64,000 nt of DNA, from positions 801,804-865,803 of the forward strand of contig BJOX01000173.1 of NCBI GenBank assembly GCA_009731375.1, in the 5' to 3' direction. The notes beneath the pieces were generated by a model that ran no database searches, was not told the origin of the DNA, and saw only the letters and a list, made by a program, of their open reading frames with translations. The position numbers were made by a program, and so were the translations under genes. Position 1 is the first letter of the stretch, and the number at the start of each line of letters is the position of its first letter. This document shows, piece by piece, positions 12,091-24,812 of this stretch. This stretch comes from Paulinella micropora (lineage: Eukaryota; Cercozoa; Imbricatea; Euglyphida).

Positions 12091-14790
12091 CACAAGTTTT
12101 AAGAATTATAAGTATTGAAATCGTCTTCCACAAAATCATAAACTAAAGCTCCACTAAAGGATTTTTGTTCATTTTGCCTAGAAGCTACAAACAAAAAGTG
12201 GGTTTTCACAACTTCACCTGTCTGACCTACCGTGGCACATGCCTGTATAATTTTTCCTGGACCGGCCTTGCTCCCGTACACTGCAGCTTTTTTAGTGTAA
12301 TCATGTCTCACTGACATATACTTACGATAGATACAAAAATATTGAGAATGGGATGTGCCTGCTTCATTCCTGGAGGCATGCAAGTCCAAGATGTCGGAAT
12401 TGAAGTCTGGAGTCAAAAAAGTTTTGATTATTTTTTTTTTGGAGATCGAGTGATTTTTCAACAAAAACTACGTAGATTTGAAGGTATAGTGTTTTAGGAC
12501 TCCCCCAACCTATTTAGGAGCTGTAGGACAGTCAATTATTTTAGAAATAATTTTTTATTTGCTTGTTCAGCTGCCCTTATAATTAAGGGACTGTTTCCTG
12601 CCCGACTCTGTGTGTCTCACTCGGAGATGTTGAAATTTTCTCAAAATTCGATTAAATTATTTATCGAGATGCATTGTATAACGTTCGATAGTTCAAAAGC
12701 TAAGAAAATAACAAGCCAAAATAGATTCTTTAATCATAATCGTCGTTGCAAACCATTTTTTCACCACATTGAATCAGCAAAAAAATTACGGCCCGACCTG
12801 TCTTTTTTGACAAAGTTTCCGAAATTTTTCCCACAAGAAATGGTAACGTTTTTACAAGGTATGTGACAACCGTATGCCTTGCATGAGTGGGACTGTACCA
12901 GCTCCTTTAGGCCTTTCAATTTCGGAAGGGCAGATTCAAGGCCAAGAGCTTCCCGTTCCACAATGGGATAAAACTAGGCTTTCAAGCCTAGCGTGCCGCC
13001 CGTATGCAGCTCAGGATTCATACCTTGTGAGAGAAATCTCACAACTCAAGCAACGTAACAAGAAAGCGGAAATTGAATGTCTTTGGGAAAAATCGCCAAA
13101 TTATTTAACTCAGGTACTTCAGAATCAAAATTGATCGTCGTTTTGCTGTATTATATGCCATGCAAGTAATCGCTCCCGGCTAACCACTGTCAATCTCACT
13201 GTGTGTGATGTACCATGCAGGTGTACCTACCGGAGAAGTTGAAGAAATATTTTACCCAACAGAGCTTGGAATAAATGATCTAGTATCATCGCCGCCCAAG
13301 TCGAGGCTAGGCCTCAAATGACCTGACGCACGTCACCTGTGAACTTGATTTCAAACGGATTTCAAACAAGTTGACTTGTCACCCGACGGCCCACTCGTTT
13401 ATTAGTTCTTTTGAGGTCTGGGATGCCCACCCCGTTCAGCGGTCGGGTAAGGAGCATACTGTGAGGCAGTAGAGACTCCAGCTTTGCGGTCCGTCTGATG
13501 CACGTCAAGCCTGGAATGCTGTATATTTCGGTGGGACTCGCGGGGTGTCATAAACTTTCACAACTCTCCAGGTATCAAGACAAATCAAAGGAACTCCGTT
13601 GCCTGTGTCCAACCCGGCCTTCATTTCAGTTCAACGACGAGCGGCAACTCGCCAGTCTGAGCTCAGTAGAACTTGAATTCAGTACTACATGTATTTATAA
13701 TGAGTCAGGGGGCCGTGATCATATTATCAGGACGGTCACTGAGTCAGGAACTTCAGACGTTACGGTAACCGCAACTCCCGTCCAGACACGACATAACTTT
13801 AACCATTACCTGGTTTTACGCTACTTTTGTGGTTCCAAACCACATTTGCGGTTTTTCATATTTTTAGTGTTTTCCCAGCCACAAATGTGTATTTTAAATA
13901 GCTGTATTAACAAATATTATTGCAATGAGCCGATCAGTGATATTAAAGTTGTCGCTATTTTTTTTGCCCAACAGGCAGTTTCAGGCACGTGCTTCACCTG
14001 CCATACATTTCATCGGTTTGTCCCGCGGCCATGGCAACGGAAGAGGGCAGCCACTTATCACCCTCATTGTGAAGGTCAAGTTTTGACCAGGCTATTAGTT
14101 ATTATTAATACATAGCCGGCAGTTTTTTTTCATGGTCAGCTTCATCCGACCAGACTTATTGCAACTCCGCAGGGAGTCAGTTTATAAATTTTAATTTCAA
14201 CTCATTAAAATCACTACGCATCAGTTTGACCGTGGCTTGGAAAACTTCCACAGACTCTAGTAGTAGCACCGTAGGCTAAGAATATGTCACGAGTCAAACC
14301 ACAAATGTCACGTGAACGGTGCAGCGGGTGCAGATTTGGGAGCCCCGAAGTTTTTGAAACGGTTAAAACTATTAATATAGTCATTAATTAGATTGGATTT
14401 TTTTCTATTCTCTAGTATTCATTATTAAAGGCAGAAGGAGACCAAAAGCCTCGTTGGCTTCCTAATCCTTTGACTTTCTTACTTCAGATTGTTGAATCCA
14501 CTCGGCAACTTAGTGATTGCAAATTCAAGTGGCAAGATTCTCGTAATCTTATGAAGGTTATCTCATCGTTCCGAGTCCAACAAAAAGCTACTGCATTCTT
14601 AAGCCATCCACTGAAAGCTCATAGCAAGGGCTTTCAAAGGATGTGCTTATCATTTTCGTAGTCTCTCAACGATTGATTGCCAACGAGTTCAATGTTGGAT
14701 GACTCTGCCAATGGAATACCATGAGCGGTAATTAACACGGTGCAGGATGTTAGCCTAGCATGGTCGATCTCCCTACCATGACATACATGC
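12091..14790. other. Anonymous sequence with possible unrecognised exons
   Basis: Weak open segments exist on both strands, for example minus 12464-12099 (no ATG, 121 codons) and plus 12874-13134. One plus segment ends as PQEMVTFLQ followed by a consensus-like donor GTATGTGAC near 12860, so spliced host exons are possible. None resembles a family I know, and no function is proposed. Confidence 0.3.
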
Positions 14791-14805
14791 ATGGTAGTAA
14801 ATATA

Positions 14806-15224
14806 TACATACATACACACATACACATACATACATACATACATACATACATACCTTACATACCTTACATACCTTACATACATTACATACATTACATACA
14901 TTACACATACATTACATTACATCACCTTACCTTACCTTACCTTACCTTACATTACATTACATTACATTACATTACATTACATAAATACATACATATATAC
15001 ATAAATTGATCATGCATGCACGCATACATACATGCAGACATACATGCATACATGCATACATACATATACACACATATATACATACATATATACATACATA
15101 CATACATACATACATACATACATACATACATTACATACATACATAGATACATGCATGCATGCATGCATACATGCATGCATGCCATACATACATACATGCA
15201 TGCATACATACATACATGCATACA

Positions 15225-15256
<32 letters not shown>

Positions 15257-15258
15257 GA
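14806..15258. repeat. (CATA)n and (CATTA/CCTTA)n microsatellite
   Basis: Tetranucleotide CATA arrays interrupted by a pentanucleotide block CATTA/CCTTA (about 14850-14990). All frames across it are repeat peptides. Confidence 0.95.
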
Positions 15259-15480
15259 TTGGGTTTGACCTCGATGTTTCTGACGAGGTTCACCAAACTT
15301 TCATCATTGAAAAAAACCTACAGGTAGGTAGATAGATAGACAGATGGAAAGATAGATAAATTGATAAATAGCCAGGTATATATATACATATATGTGTATA
15401 TATATGTGTGTGTGTGTGTGTGTCTGTGTATGTGTATACTATATACTATATTATATATATATAATATTTCTAGAGCTTAT
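15259..15480. other. Short unique segment between microsatellites
   Basis: Around 15260-15320 is a stretch of non-repetitive sequence that could contain an exon remnant, then GATA-like and TATA/TG runs. Nothing recognised. Confidence 0.3.
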
Positions 15481-16240
<760 letters not shown>

Positions 16241-16287
16241 TCGCATGTTTGATTACTTGCACTTATTCTTGCGAGCACAGCTTGTCG

Positions 16288-16289
<2 letters not shown>

Positions 16290-16346
<57 letters not shown>

Positions 16347-16601
16347 GTAGGTAGGTAAGTAGGTAGGTGGGTAGGTAGGTAGATTGATTGATATATAGGT
16401 AGGTAGGTAGGTAGGTAGGTGGGTTGCTAGGTAGGTAGGTAGATAGATAGATAGATATGATAGATATGATAGATATGATAGATAGAAAGATAGATGAGAT
16501 ATCGCAAAAGGAATGTAGTCCTTGCAAAGGAACGCAGTTTCACATCAAACAGCAGTTTGTGTACTGTGCATGTGTTCGGGATGGGAATCACGGGTAGATA
16601 A

Positions 16602-16655
<54 letters not shown>

Positions 16656-16819
16656 GGATAAATGGATAGATGTATAGATGGATAGATGGATAGATGGATA
16701 GATGGATAGAAGGATAGGTAGATTAGGTAGATAGGTAGATCGGTAGATAGGTAGATAGGTATGCAGGTAGGCAAGCAGTTAGGTAGGTAGGTAGGTAGGT
16801 AGGTAGGTAGGTAGGTAGG

Positions 16820-16859
<40 letters not shown>

Positions 16860-16860
16860 C

Positions 16861-16908
<48 letters not shown>

Positions 16909-16990
16909 GGATAGATAGATAGATAGATAGAAAGAGAGCGAGGTAAGTAGGTAGATAGATAGATAGATAGAGATAGATTGATTGATGCGT
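16290..16990. repeat. (TAGA)n/(TAGG)n arrays around a coding remnant
   Basis: Long TAGA and TAGG tetranucleotide arrays. They are broken only by about 100 nt of unique sequence at 16495-16595, which is homologous (inverted) to 51688-51738 and is described with the host gene. Confidence 0.95.
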
Positions 16991-17001
16991 TTTCAAATGC
17001 A

Positions 17002-17039
<38 letters not shown>

Positions 17040-17206
17040 TATTATACATATATATATATATATATGAATAGATAGATAGATAGNNNNNNNNNNTTACTCG
17101 AGCAAACTCCTGGGCGCACAACTTGTCATCGGGGGTGTCGGCAGGCAGATTCATTGCTCCTATATGAACATCAATTAATAGGTATGTGTGTATGTATGTA
17201 TGTATG

Positions 17207-17239
<33 letters not shown>

Positions 17240-18520
17240 GTATGTATGTAAATGTATGTATGTAAATGTATGTATGTATGTATGTATGTATGTATGTCAT
17301 GTATGTATGTCATGTATGTATGTCATGTATGTATGTCATGTATGTATGCATTTATGTCATGTACGTACGTACGTATGTACGTACGTTCGTATGTATGTAT
17401 GTATGTATGTATGTATGTATGTATGTATGTATGTATGCATGCATGCATGCATGTATGTATGTATTTATGTATGTATGTATGTATGTATGTATGTATGCAT
17501 GTATGCCATGTATTTCATGCGTGTATGCATCCATCTAATGTAATGTATGTATGTGTGTATGTATGTATGTATGTATGTGTATGTATGTGTATGTATGTAT
17601 GTATGTATGTATGTATGTATGTATGTACCTCGCTTGTACTCGCGCTTCAATTCCCCCCAGACGACACCATCCTTTGTATGTATGTATGTATGTATGTATG
17701 TATGTATGTATGTATGTATGTGTGTGTATGTATGTATGTATGTATGTATGTATGTATGTATGTATGTATGTATGTATGTATGTACGTACGTACGTATGTA
17801 TGTATGTATGTATGTATATGTATATGTATTTATGTACGTATATGTATGTATGTGTGTATGTATGTATGCATGCATTTATGTATGCATGCATGTATGTATG
17901 TATGTATGTATGTACGTATGTATGTATGTACGTATGTATGCATGTACGTATGTATGTATGTACGTATGTATGTACGTACGTATGTACGTACGTAGGTATG
18001 TATGTACGTAACGTAACTGTACGTAACGTAACGTAACTGTACGTAACGTAACGTTACGTAATTACGTACCATACCGTACCATAACGTACCGTAACGTACC
18101 GTAACGTACCGTACCGTACCGTAACGTACCATACGTATGTATGTATGTATGTATGTATGTATGTGTGTATGTATGTATGTATTTATGTATGTATTTATGT
18201 ATGTATGCATGTATGTATGCATGTATGTATGCATGTATGTATGTTTGTATGTATGTATGTATGTATGTATGTATGTACCTTATCGCAGGTGAAGACACGG
18301 TCCCAGTGGTAATGAGAAATCAAACTGTTCACAAGGTCTACATACATATACAAACACACCGTACACACAAGCATGCTTAGAGCATGCATACTTACCGGCT
18401 TACAGACTCACTGACTTACTGACTTACTTACTTACTTACTGACTTCTTACTGACTTACTTTACCGACTGACTTACTGACTGACTGACTGGCTTACTTACT
18501 TACTCTCTCTTCTCTCTCTC

Positions 18521-18577
<57 letters not shown>

Positions 18578-18637
18578 AGAACTTTTTTTTTTTTTTTTTT
18601 TTAACCCTCTCTCTATCTTTTCTTTCTTTCTTTCTTT

Positions 18638-18673
<36 letters not shown>

Positions 18674-18786
18674 TTCTTTCTTTCTTTCTTTCTTTCTTTC
18701 TTTTTCTTTCTTTCTTTTTCNNNNNNNNNNCTTTTTTTTTTTTTTTTTTTTAACCCTCTCTCTATCTTTTCTTTCTTTCTTTCTTT

Positions 18787-18822
<36 letters not shown>

Positions 18823-18867
18823 TTCTTTCTTTCTTTCTTTCTTTCTTTCTTTTTCTTTCTTTCTTTT

Positions 18868-18903
<36 letters not shown>

Positions 18904-18954
18904 TACCCTCGTTGAACGGAATGTCCATGTGTCCATTCACGTTCAATACAGCGT
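16495..18954 (-). CDS. Host multi-exon gene fragment, left copy (partial; possible receptor-type ligand-binding domain)
   Basis: Tiny exons with matching splice phases lie on the minus strand: A 18954-18907, C 18337-18279, D 17671-17629, E 17159-17098, and a less sharply bounded F around 16595-16495. Spliced in phase, they encode [14 protein letters not shown], then [32 protein letters not shown], and [18 protein letters not shown]. Acceptors (for example TTTGTTTCAG, TTCATATAG) and GTAA/GTAC donors fit. The introns are almost entirely microsatellite. The H-Y-x-W-D-(R/K)-(V/F) block recalls ANF-type ligand-binding domains of receptors, but this is a weak resemblance. Further exons are missing or off the window. 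An inverted copy lies at 50090-51738. Confidence 0.65.
17045..17093. other. TA/TAGA run and 10-N scaffold gap
   Basis: Ten N at 17084-17093 mark a contig join inside microsatellite, immediately next to exon E of the host gene. Confidence 0.9.
17180..17628. repeat. (TGTA)n microsatellite intron
   Basis: TGTA array with TCATGTATG variants, forming most of the intron between exons D and E on the minus strand. Confidence 0.95.
17672..18278. repeat. (TGTA)n and (ACGTA/CCGTA)n microsatellite intron
   Basis: TGTA array grading into an unusual ACGTAACGTAACTGT and ACGTACCGTA block at 18000-18135, then TGTA again. It lies between exons C and D. Confidence 0.95.
18380..18906. repeat. (CTGACTTA)n, (CT)n and (CTTT)n arrays with a 10-N gap
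   Basis: CTTACTGA-type units (18390-18500), CT, then CTTT. The block ending in TTTTTTTAACCCTCTCTCTATC occurs twice, around 18580-18720 and 18731-18870, either side of the N run at 18721-18730. The contig join therefore probably duplicates the same sequence. Confidence 0.9.
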
Positions 18955-19009
18955 CTGAAACAAACAACGGCGAAAAGAAAGTTGAAATAGAAGTTAGCAG
19001 AAACGGTAC

Positions 19010-19024
19010 AGTAGTAGTAGTAGC

Positions 19025-19088
<64 letters not shown>

Positions 19089-19123
19089 CTACTACTACGA
19101 CTACTACTAGTAGTAGCAGTAGC

Positions 19124-19185
<62 letters not shown>

Positions 19186-19199
19186 TAATGGTAGTCATG

Positions 19200-19260
<61 letters not shown>

Positions 19261-19276
19261 CAGTAGTAGCAGTAGC

Positions 19277-19321
<45 letters not shown>

Positions 19322-20115
19322 NNNNNNNNNNNNNNNNNNNNNNNNNNNNNNNNNNNNNNNNNNNNNNNNNNNNNNNNNNNNNNNNNNNNNNNNNNNNNNN
19401 NNNNNNNNNNNNNNNNNNNNNNNNNNNNNNNNNNNNNNNNNNNNNNNNNNNNNNNNNNNNNNNNNNNNNNNNNNNNNNNNNNNNNNNNNNNNNNNNNNNN
19501 NNNNNNNNNNNNNNNNNNNNNNNNNNNNNNNNNNNNNNNNNNNNNNNNNNNNNNNNNNNNNNNNNNNNNNNNNNNNNNNNNNNNNNNNNNNNNNNNNNNN
19601 NNNNNNNNNNNNNNNNNNNNNNNNNNNNNNNNNNNNNNNNNNNNNNNNNNNNNNNNNNNNNNNNNNNNNNNNNNNNNNNNNNNNNNNNNNNNNNNNNNNN
19701 NNNNNNNNNNNNNNNNNNNNNNNNNNNNNNNNNNNNNNNNNNNNNNNNNNNNNNNNNNNNNNNNNNNNNNNNNNNNNNNNNNNNNNNNNNNNNNNNNNNN
19801 NNNNNNNNNNNNNNNNNNNNNNNNNNNNNNNNNNNNNNNNNNNNNNNNNNNNNNNNNNNNNNNNNNNNNNNNNNNNNNNNNNNNNNNNNNNNNNNNNNNN
19901 NNNNNNNNNNNNNNNNNNNNNNNNNNNNNNNNNNNNNNNNNNNNNNNNNNNNNNNNNNNNNNNNNNNNNNNNNNNNNNNNNNNNNNNNNNNNNNNNNNNN
20001 NNNNNNNNNNNNNNNNNNNNNNNNNNNNNNNNNNNNNNNNNNNNNNNNNNNNNNNNNNNNNNNNNNNNNNNNNNNNNNNNNNNNNNNNNNTTACTAGTAG
20101 TACCAGTAGTACTGC

Positions 20116-20173
<58 letters not shown>

Positions 20174-20200
20174 CGTAGTCGTAGTCGTAGTCGTAGTCGT

Positions 20201-20295
<95 letters not shown>

Positions 20296-20296
20296 C
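19010..20296. repeat. (GTA)n array with a 769-N gap
   Basis: GTA repeats at 19010-19321 and 20091-20296 flank N 19322-20090. A (GTC/GTA) sub-block occurs at 20172-20225. The gap probably represents more of the same repeat. It sits in the position equivalent to the intron upstream of host exon A. Confidence 0.95.
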
Positions 20297-20394
20297 TGCT
20301 GCAATGTGAGGCAAACGTTGCAAGCCTAACGAGAGAACTCAAAGAGGAACGAGATCGAAACAGGTTTCCCTCCAACAACAGCACCACCTCACAC

Positions 20395-21064
20395 ATGAGC
20401 ATCCCCCAGTCCATGCAATCTTCCAGTGCATCCTCATCTCACAACAACAACAACAACAACAACTCACCTCAAGGCAGTTGGAAAAAACCCCTGAATCTCG
20501 CAAACAACAATTTGCATGAAAGTTTCCCGCTGCATAAAAGAGAAGAACCACCGGTAGTACTCCAAAACAACGAATCTCTGGACACAGCAATAATCACCGG
20601 AATTCCGTACGACTCCAAAGAAACCCCAAAGCAAACTCAAAAGATAGTCACAGCTTTAACGAAAGCGAAAGGTATGGAATGCAAAGAAGGTGACATATTG
20701 CTCTGCAAAAGAATGATTATGGATCACGCAGCAAAAACAACCCTGAAACAGCGAAAACCACGCCTGCGATTAAAGTCCGGTTTGCAAGCAATCAGCTGAA
20801 GAAAAATTTCGTTCGATACGATAAAGCTTCACACCCCCAGCACAAGCAAATCTCGCAAATTACACCACGCTTGCAGAGCTACACTGGTAAAGACTACCAT
20901 ATCATGCGCAAAGAGAGCCTATCACCTGAAACACGCAAACTCCTTGATAGCACCAAACAACTCATGAAGGAGTATCCAAATTTCGTGGCAGGAGTGTGGA
21001 CCACAGCTGGTGAGATCTATATACGCCCACAAGAGAGTAAGAATAGGTTCAAATCCAAAGCTTG
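20395..21064 (+). pseudogene. LINE ORF1 protein
   Basis: It starts at ATG 20395 with a Ser/Asn-rich N-terminus. The frame then runs through AIITGIPYDSKETPKQTQKI, an RRM-like ORF1 segment, to a stop at 20799. A shifted frame continues with FASNQLKKNFVRYDKASHP and IMRKESLSPETRKLLDSTKQ and ends VWTTAGEIYIRPQESK at 21064. This order (GIP block, I-V-K-F block, W-T-x-x-G-x-I-x-(I/V)-R block) is typical of LINE ORF1 RNA-binding proteins. One frameshift near 20790. Confidence 0.75.
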
Positions 21065-21211
21065 ACCCATATTCGGTACTTGCAAAACCACTTCAGCAAC
21101 TATGAGCCAGACAACTCATCCGCCTCCCCAAGAACCAACAACAGGTGAGCAAATGCAACCATGTCTAGCTCCAGTTCCACGTTCCCTGCCAGTGAGGCAC
21201 CGCAGTAAGCC

Positions 21212-22009
21212 ATGAGCTCCTTACTACAGCCCCCCACCCCTGGAACACCTACCAGAACAGACTCAACCCAACAATACACCTTCACACCCACCAGCACACA
21301 TCATACACCCACACCTCACATCTCTTCCCCCCAAGGTAAACAAGTATATCATACAAATATCCGCGGTATAACAGGAAGCCACCAAACCCTACTTAACCAT
21401 CTATCCAACCCTGACTGTACTCACTTCATCCCAGACATTATATCACTTACGGAATCCAAAATAACACCAGGTACACCACGCACCCACTTTCCAATCCCAA
21501 CATACACATCCTACCATACCACAGAAGCTTTTGAGATTTTAGTTTCAGAAGTTGTGATGTGCATGTCGTTTTTATAGTAGACGGACACATCGGTGCAGGT
21601 ACACAGCACAGAACATAAAAATAATCCAATCCACACCATATTCCATATGTACAAAAGACCACTCTCACAATCCTACGACGGCGCTTTCTTCCAAGAGCTC
21701 CAAAACTACATGCAAGGTATCCTCTTTGCCTCCCCACACACTGGTATCACGATTGTTGGTGACCTTAACCTTGACCTCTTGCGCCCTACCAAACAGGTAT
21801 GTGACTTCCTTGCTGTCAATAGCCTATTCACCACAATCAAAAATCCCACCCGCAAAGCAAAGAGCCATACATTGCTTGATGTTTTCTTAACAACACTCAG
21901 CTGCGATATCACATCTGATGTTTTACCTACATGCATCTCTGACCACCACCCCATCTACGCTATTTTTCACACCCCAATCGCACATAAGAAAATAATAATA
22001 AAACCCTAA
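21212..22009 (+). pseudogene. LINE ORF2 endonuclease domain
   Basis: Two frames carry an APE-type endonuclease. The first has HTNIRGITGSHQTLL and PDIISLTESKI (N and E active-site motifs). The second, after a shift around 21550, has GITIVGDLNLDLL (G-D-x-N motif) and ends with CISDHHPIYAIF (S-D-H catalytic motif). Catalytic residues of both halves are readable, but the frame break makes it inactive. Confidence 0.85.
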
Positions 22010-22029
22010 GTAATAAGAGATATAAAGAT

Positions 22030-24169
22030 AAGAAGGAAATAATAACAGAAGAAATAATTAATGAACTTAAGCAAGTTATTGACCCAGAACTAAATAACGA
22101 TACGCCTAATAATTATATAAATAAGATACATACAGTTATAAAGACAGTGGTAGAAAAGTATGAAAAACGTATAAAGAAACGAAAATGGAAACCATGGTGC
22201 AATTATGAAACTAGAGCTATGATTAAGAAGCAAAGAGAACTGTATGAAATAAAGATAGCATGCCCAGTTAAAAGTAATAGCATTAAGTATAATAAACATA
22301 GAAATAAAACTAATAGAGAGATTAAGAAAGCTAAGAAAGCCTTTATGACTACCCTAATGGAAAAACTAAGTCACGATCCAAAAAAACGTATGAATGCGTT
22401 GAGAAAATTGATCCCACAGACACAGGGTCTGAAGACGTCGCCCACCCAGCTCCGTGTAGATGATAAGGTTATCACGGACCCCAAAGGTATTGCTAATGCA
22501 CTCAACAGACACTACACGACGGTCGGCTGGTCAGTGCCCAAATCCCCCAAGAACATAAAGTCAGAGAAGAAGAAATAGACCTAACACAGAGACAACTGCC
22601 TACCTTTACACTCAAACGCATTTTGCAGGATGATGTAGTCGAGACACTGAAAGCAATAAACAGAAGCAAAGCAGAAGATATAAACAAAATAAAGCCAGCC
22701 ATCATGCAAGACCTTACAGAATACATTGCCCCGATATTAACCAAGCTCTTTAATAAAGCTATAGAACATAACCAATACCGGATGCACTAAAAATAACTAA
22801 AGTTATTGAAATATATAAAGCTAAAGATAGAACGCTGCCTGAGAACTACAGACCTATCTCGCTACTGCCGATGATCGCTCAGGTCTTTGATACTATACTC
22901 AACAAACAACTGATNNNNNNNNNNATAACTGATGGCCCACCTTACCAGGTACGACATCCTCTCCCTAACTCAATATGCTTTCCGACCACACTCGAACACA
23001 ACAATCACCACACAAACCATCTTAAATCACATCCAAAACCTCAAAGGCCCAGGACGGTATGTGCTTGCTCTGTTTATCGACCTATCGAAAGCTTGACACC
23101 ATCGATCATGAAACACTCATCCATAAACTACGAAATAATATAAATTTTAGCGATAACACCACTACCTTTTTTAAATCATACCTCACAAAACGATACCAAA
23201 CCGTATTTACCCAATATGCTCGTTCTTACCCACGCAAGATCACACATGGGATCCCGCAAGGTAGCACACTCTCAACAACGCTCTTCATTCTATACATCAA
23301 CGATATTATACTCTCACTAACACACGGGACAGTCTTTGTATATGCAGATGACACCACACTCATCATTGCTGCTAAGAATAAAGAGCAACTCCAAGAACAA
23401 GCACAAACTGATACGACTAACCTTGTCCGTTACTTCCACAGACATAACCTAGTACCCAACCCCACCAAAACCACCTACACTATCTTCCACAAGCATGAAC
23501 AGAAGGTGCAGCTCGACTTGACTATCGACGGCAAGAGGCTCCAACAAGAACGAAAGGTAAAAGTATTAGGTACAATCATCCAAAGCAACCTTTCCTTCCG
23601 TGAACATATACAATCTATTGTGTTCCGCCTTCAACCGTTTGTCCAAATGTTTCGTTATGTGAACAGCCTACTTCCCACTCACATCCTCCTCCAACTTTAC
23701 TATGCACATGTATACCCCCTACTTATGTATGGTATCTCTATATGGGGATCTGATGAATAAAACACCATTATACATCCACTCATTATCATCCAAAAACGTA
23801 TAGTCCGTCTGATCTGCCTCAAATCATGGAGAACACCTACCAAACCACTTTTTGCCAAACTACGCCTACTCAACATACTGAACATATAAATATTGCGTAT
23901 GCATGGATGCACAATCCCTTGTTTACCCAGCCTTCAAGGCTTTCCTACCCCTCCACTACAACAATATCCGACCAATTACAGCTGTTCATAACTACAACAC
24001 TAGGCGATCATCAAAGAAACACATGTACAACGACTCAAAGACTGGTCAGTACAGCAGAGCCGCACAAGCACAGTGGGATAAGCTGCCAGAACGTCTAAGA
24101 GACATCTCATACAAAGCTGAATTCAAAAATGAACTCAAAGCGTATCTCTTACAGCTGCAGCAATCCTGA
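22030..24169 (+). pseudogene. LINE ORF2 reverse transcriptase and C-terminal domain
   Basis: A basic linker around 22147-22578 (KWKPWCNYETRAMIKKQREL) leads to RT blocks IPDALKITKVIEIYKAKDRT and LPENYRPISLLPMIAQVFD. After the 10-N gap come ALFIDLSKA (2-nt deletion in the expected FDTIDHE), THGIPQGSTLSTTLFILYIN, VYADDTTLIIAA and PNPTKTTYTIF. The tail has LLMYGISIWGSDE followed by a stop, then SRAAQAQWDKLPERLRDISY before the terminal stop. The catalytic YADD is intact. At least three frame breaks are present. Confidence 0.88.
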
Positions 24170-24365
24170 CACTGCCTACGGGCCTAAAGAGGGCGTTGGA
24201 CACCTCATCATCAGATGATACCTGAGTGTGGGACAAGTTCAGCGTTGCACATCCTAAGCCGGAGTGTGGTTAGCCAAACCCCCTTGGCGAGTCACCTCGT
24301 GTCTTCCAGCTTTTGTGAGCGCCACCGTTATATATACAACTGAATGGGATTATAACACGTTCAAC

Positions 24366-24366
<1 letters not shown>
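24170..24366. other. LINE 3' flank up to the palindrome
   Basis: About 200 nt without coding potential, probably LINE 3' UTR, ending at GTTCAACG before the (TA)n tract. Confidence 0.5.
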
Positions 24367-24416
<50 letters not shown>

Positions 24417-24419
<3 letters not shown>

Positions 24420-24812
24420 TGAGAAATACAGGGTTTTGAAGCTCTAACGGCCTAAAAAAGGGGTCGCGGATATATACGAAAACAAAAAAACAACCTTAAA
24501 CAGCTTAAAACCTCGTTTTTAAGTGTGCCCGCGGATACAACCAAAAAAAACCAGCAAAAAAAACAACCTTAAATGGCTTAAACACTTAAAAAAAAAGGTG
24601 TGCCCCGTGGTGTGCCTAAAAAACACAAAAACAAAATTTACGATTTTTGGTTTTTCTGTGTCTCGTTTTCCTTCTTTCCGTCTTTTGTGGATTTCTTACA
24701 AAATCGGGTCGGCGGTGTTTTGTCCGTCGTTGCCGTGTTAATTGTTGCTAATGTTTTTTTGCTGGTGTATCGGCCCACACTTAAAAAAAAAGAAATTGAT
24801 TTAGTTTATTTT
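24417..24812. repeat. Terminal noncoding segment of the left arm with degenerate repeats
   Basis: Contains two imperfect copies of CGCGGATA(T/C)A followed about 12-25 nt later by AACAACCTTAAA and (A/T)GGCTTAAA or CAGCTTAAA, plus a third GTGCCCC/GTGCCCG motif. Such short terminal repeats could be recombinase or replication sites. A 77-codon frame at 24600-24833 has a hydrophobic segment but opens with GTG and has no ATG, so it is not called. Confidence 0.55.

Larger units (their letters stand above)
20395..24169 (+). mobile_element. Non-LTR retrotransposon (LINE), decayed
   Basis: ORF1 at 20395-21064 is followed by ORF2 at 21212-24169, in the order endonuclease, linker, RT, C-terminal domain. 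Several frameshifts and a 10-N gap (22915-22924) interrupt it. It ends 200 nt before the (TA)n tract that starts the giant palindrome. The RT and endonuclease place it among apurinic-endonuclease LINEs (Jockey/CR1/L2-like); the exact clade is not determined. Confidence 0.92.

Noticed and set aside
18563-20323. 586-codon ORF with poly-Thr and Lys/Glu
   Set aside because: Runs through 769 N and GTA/CTTT repeats; not a gene.
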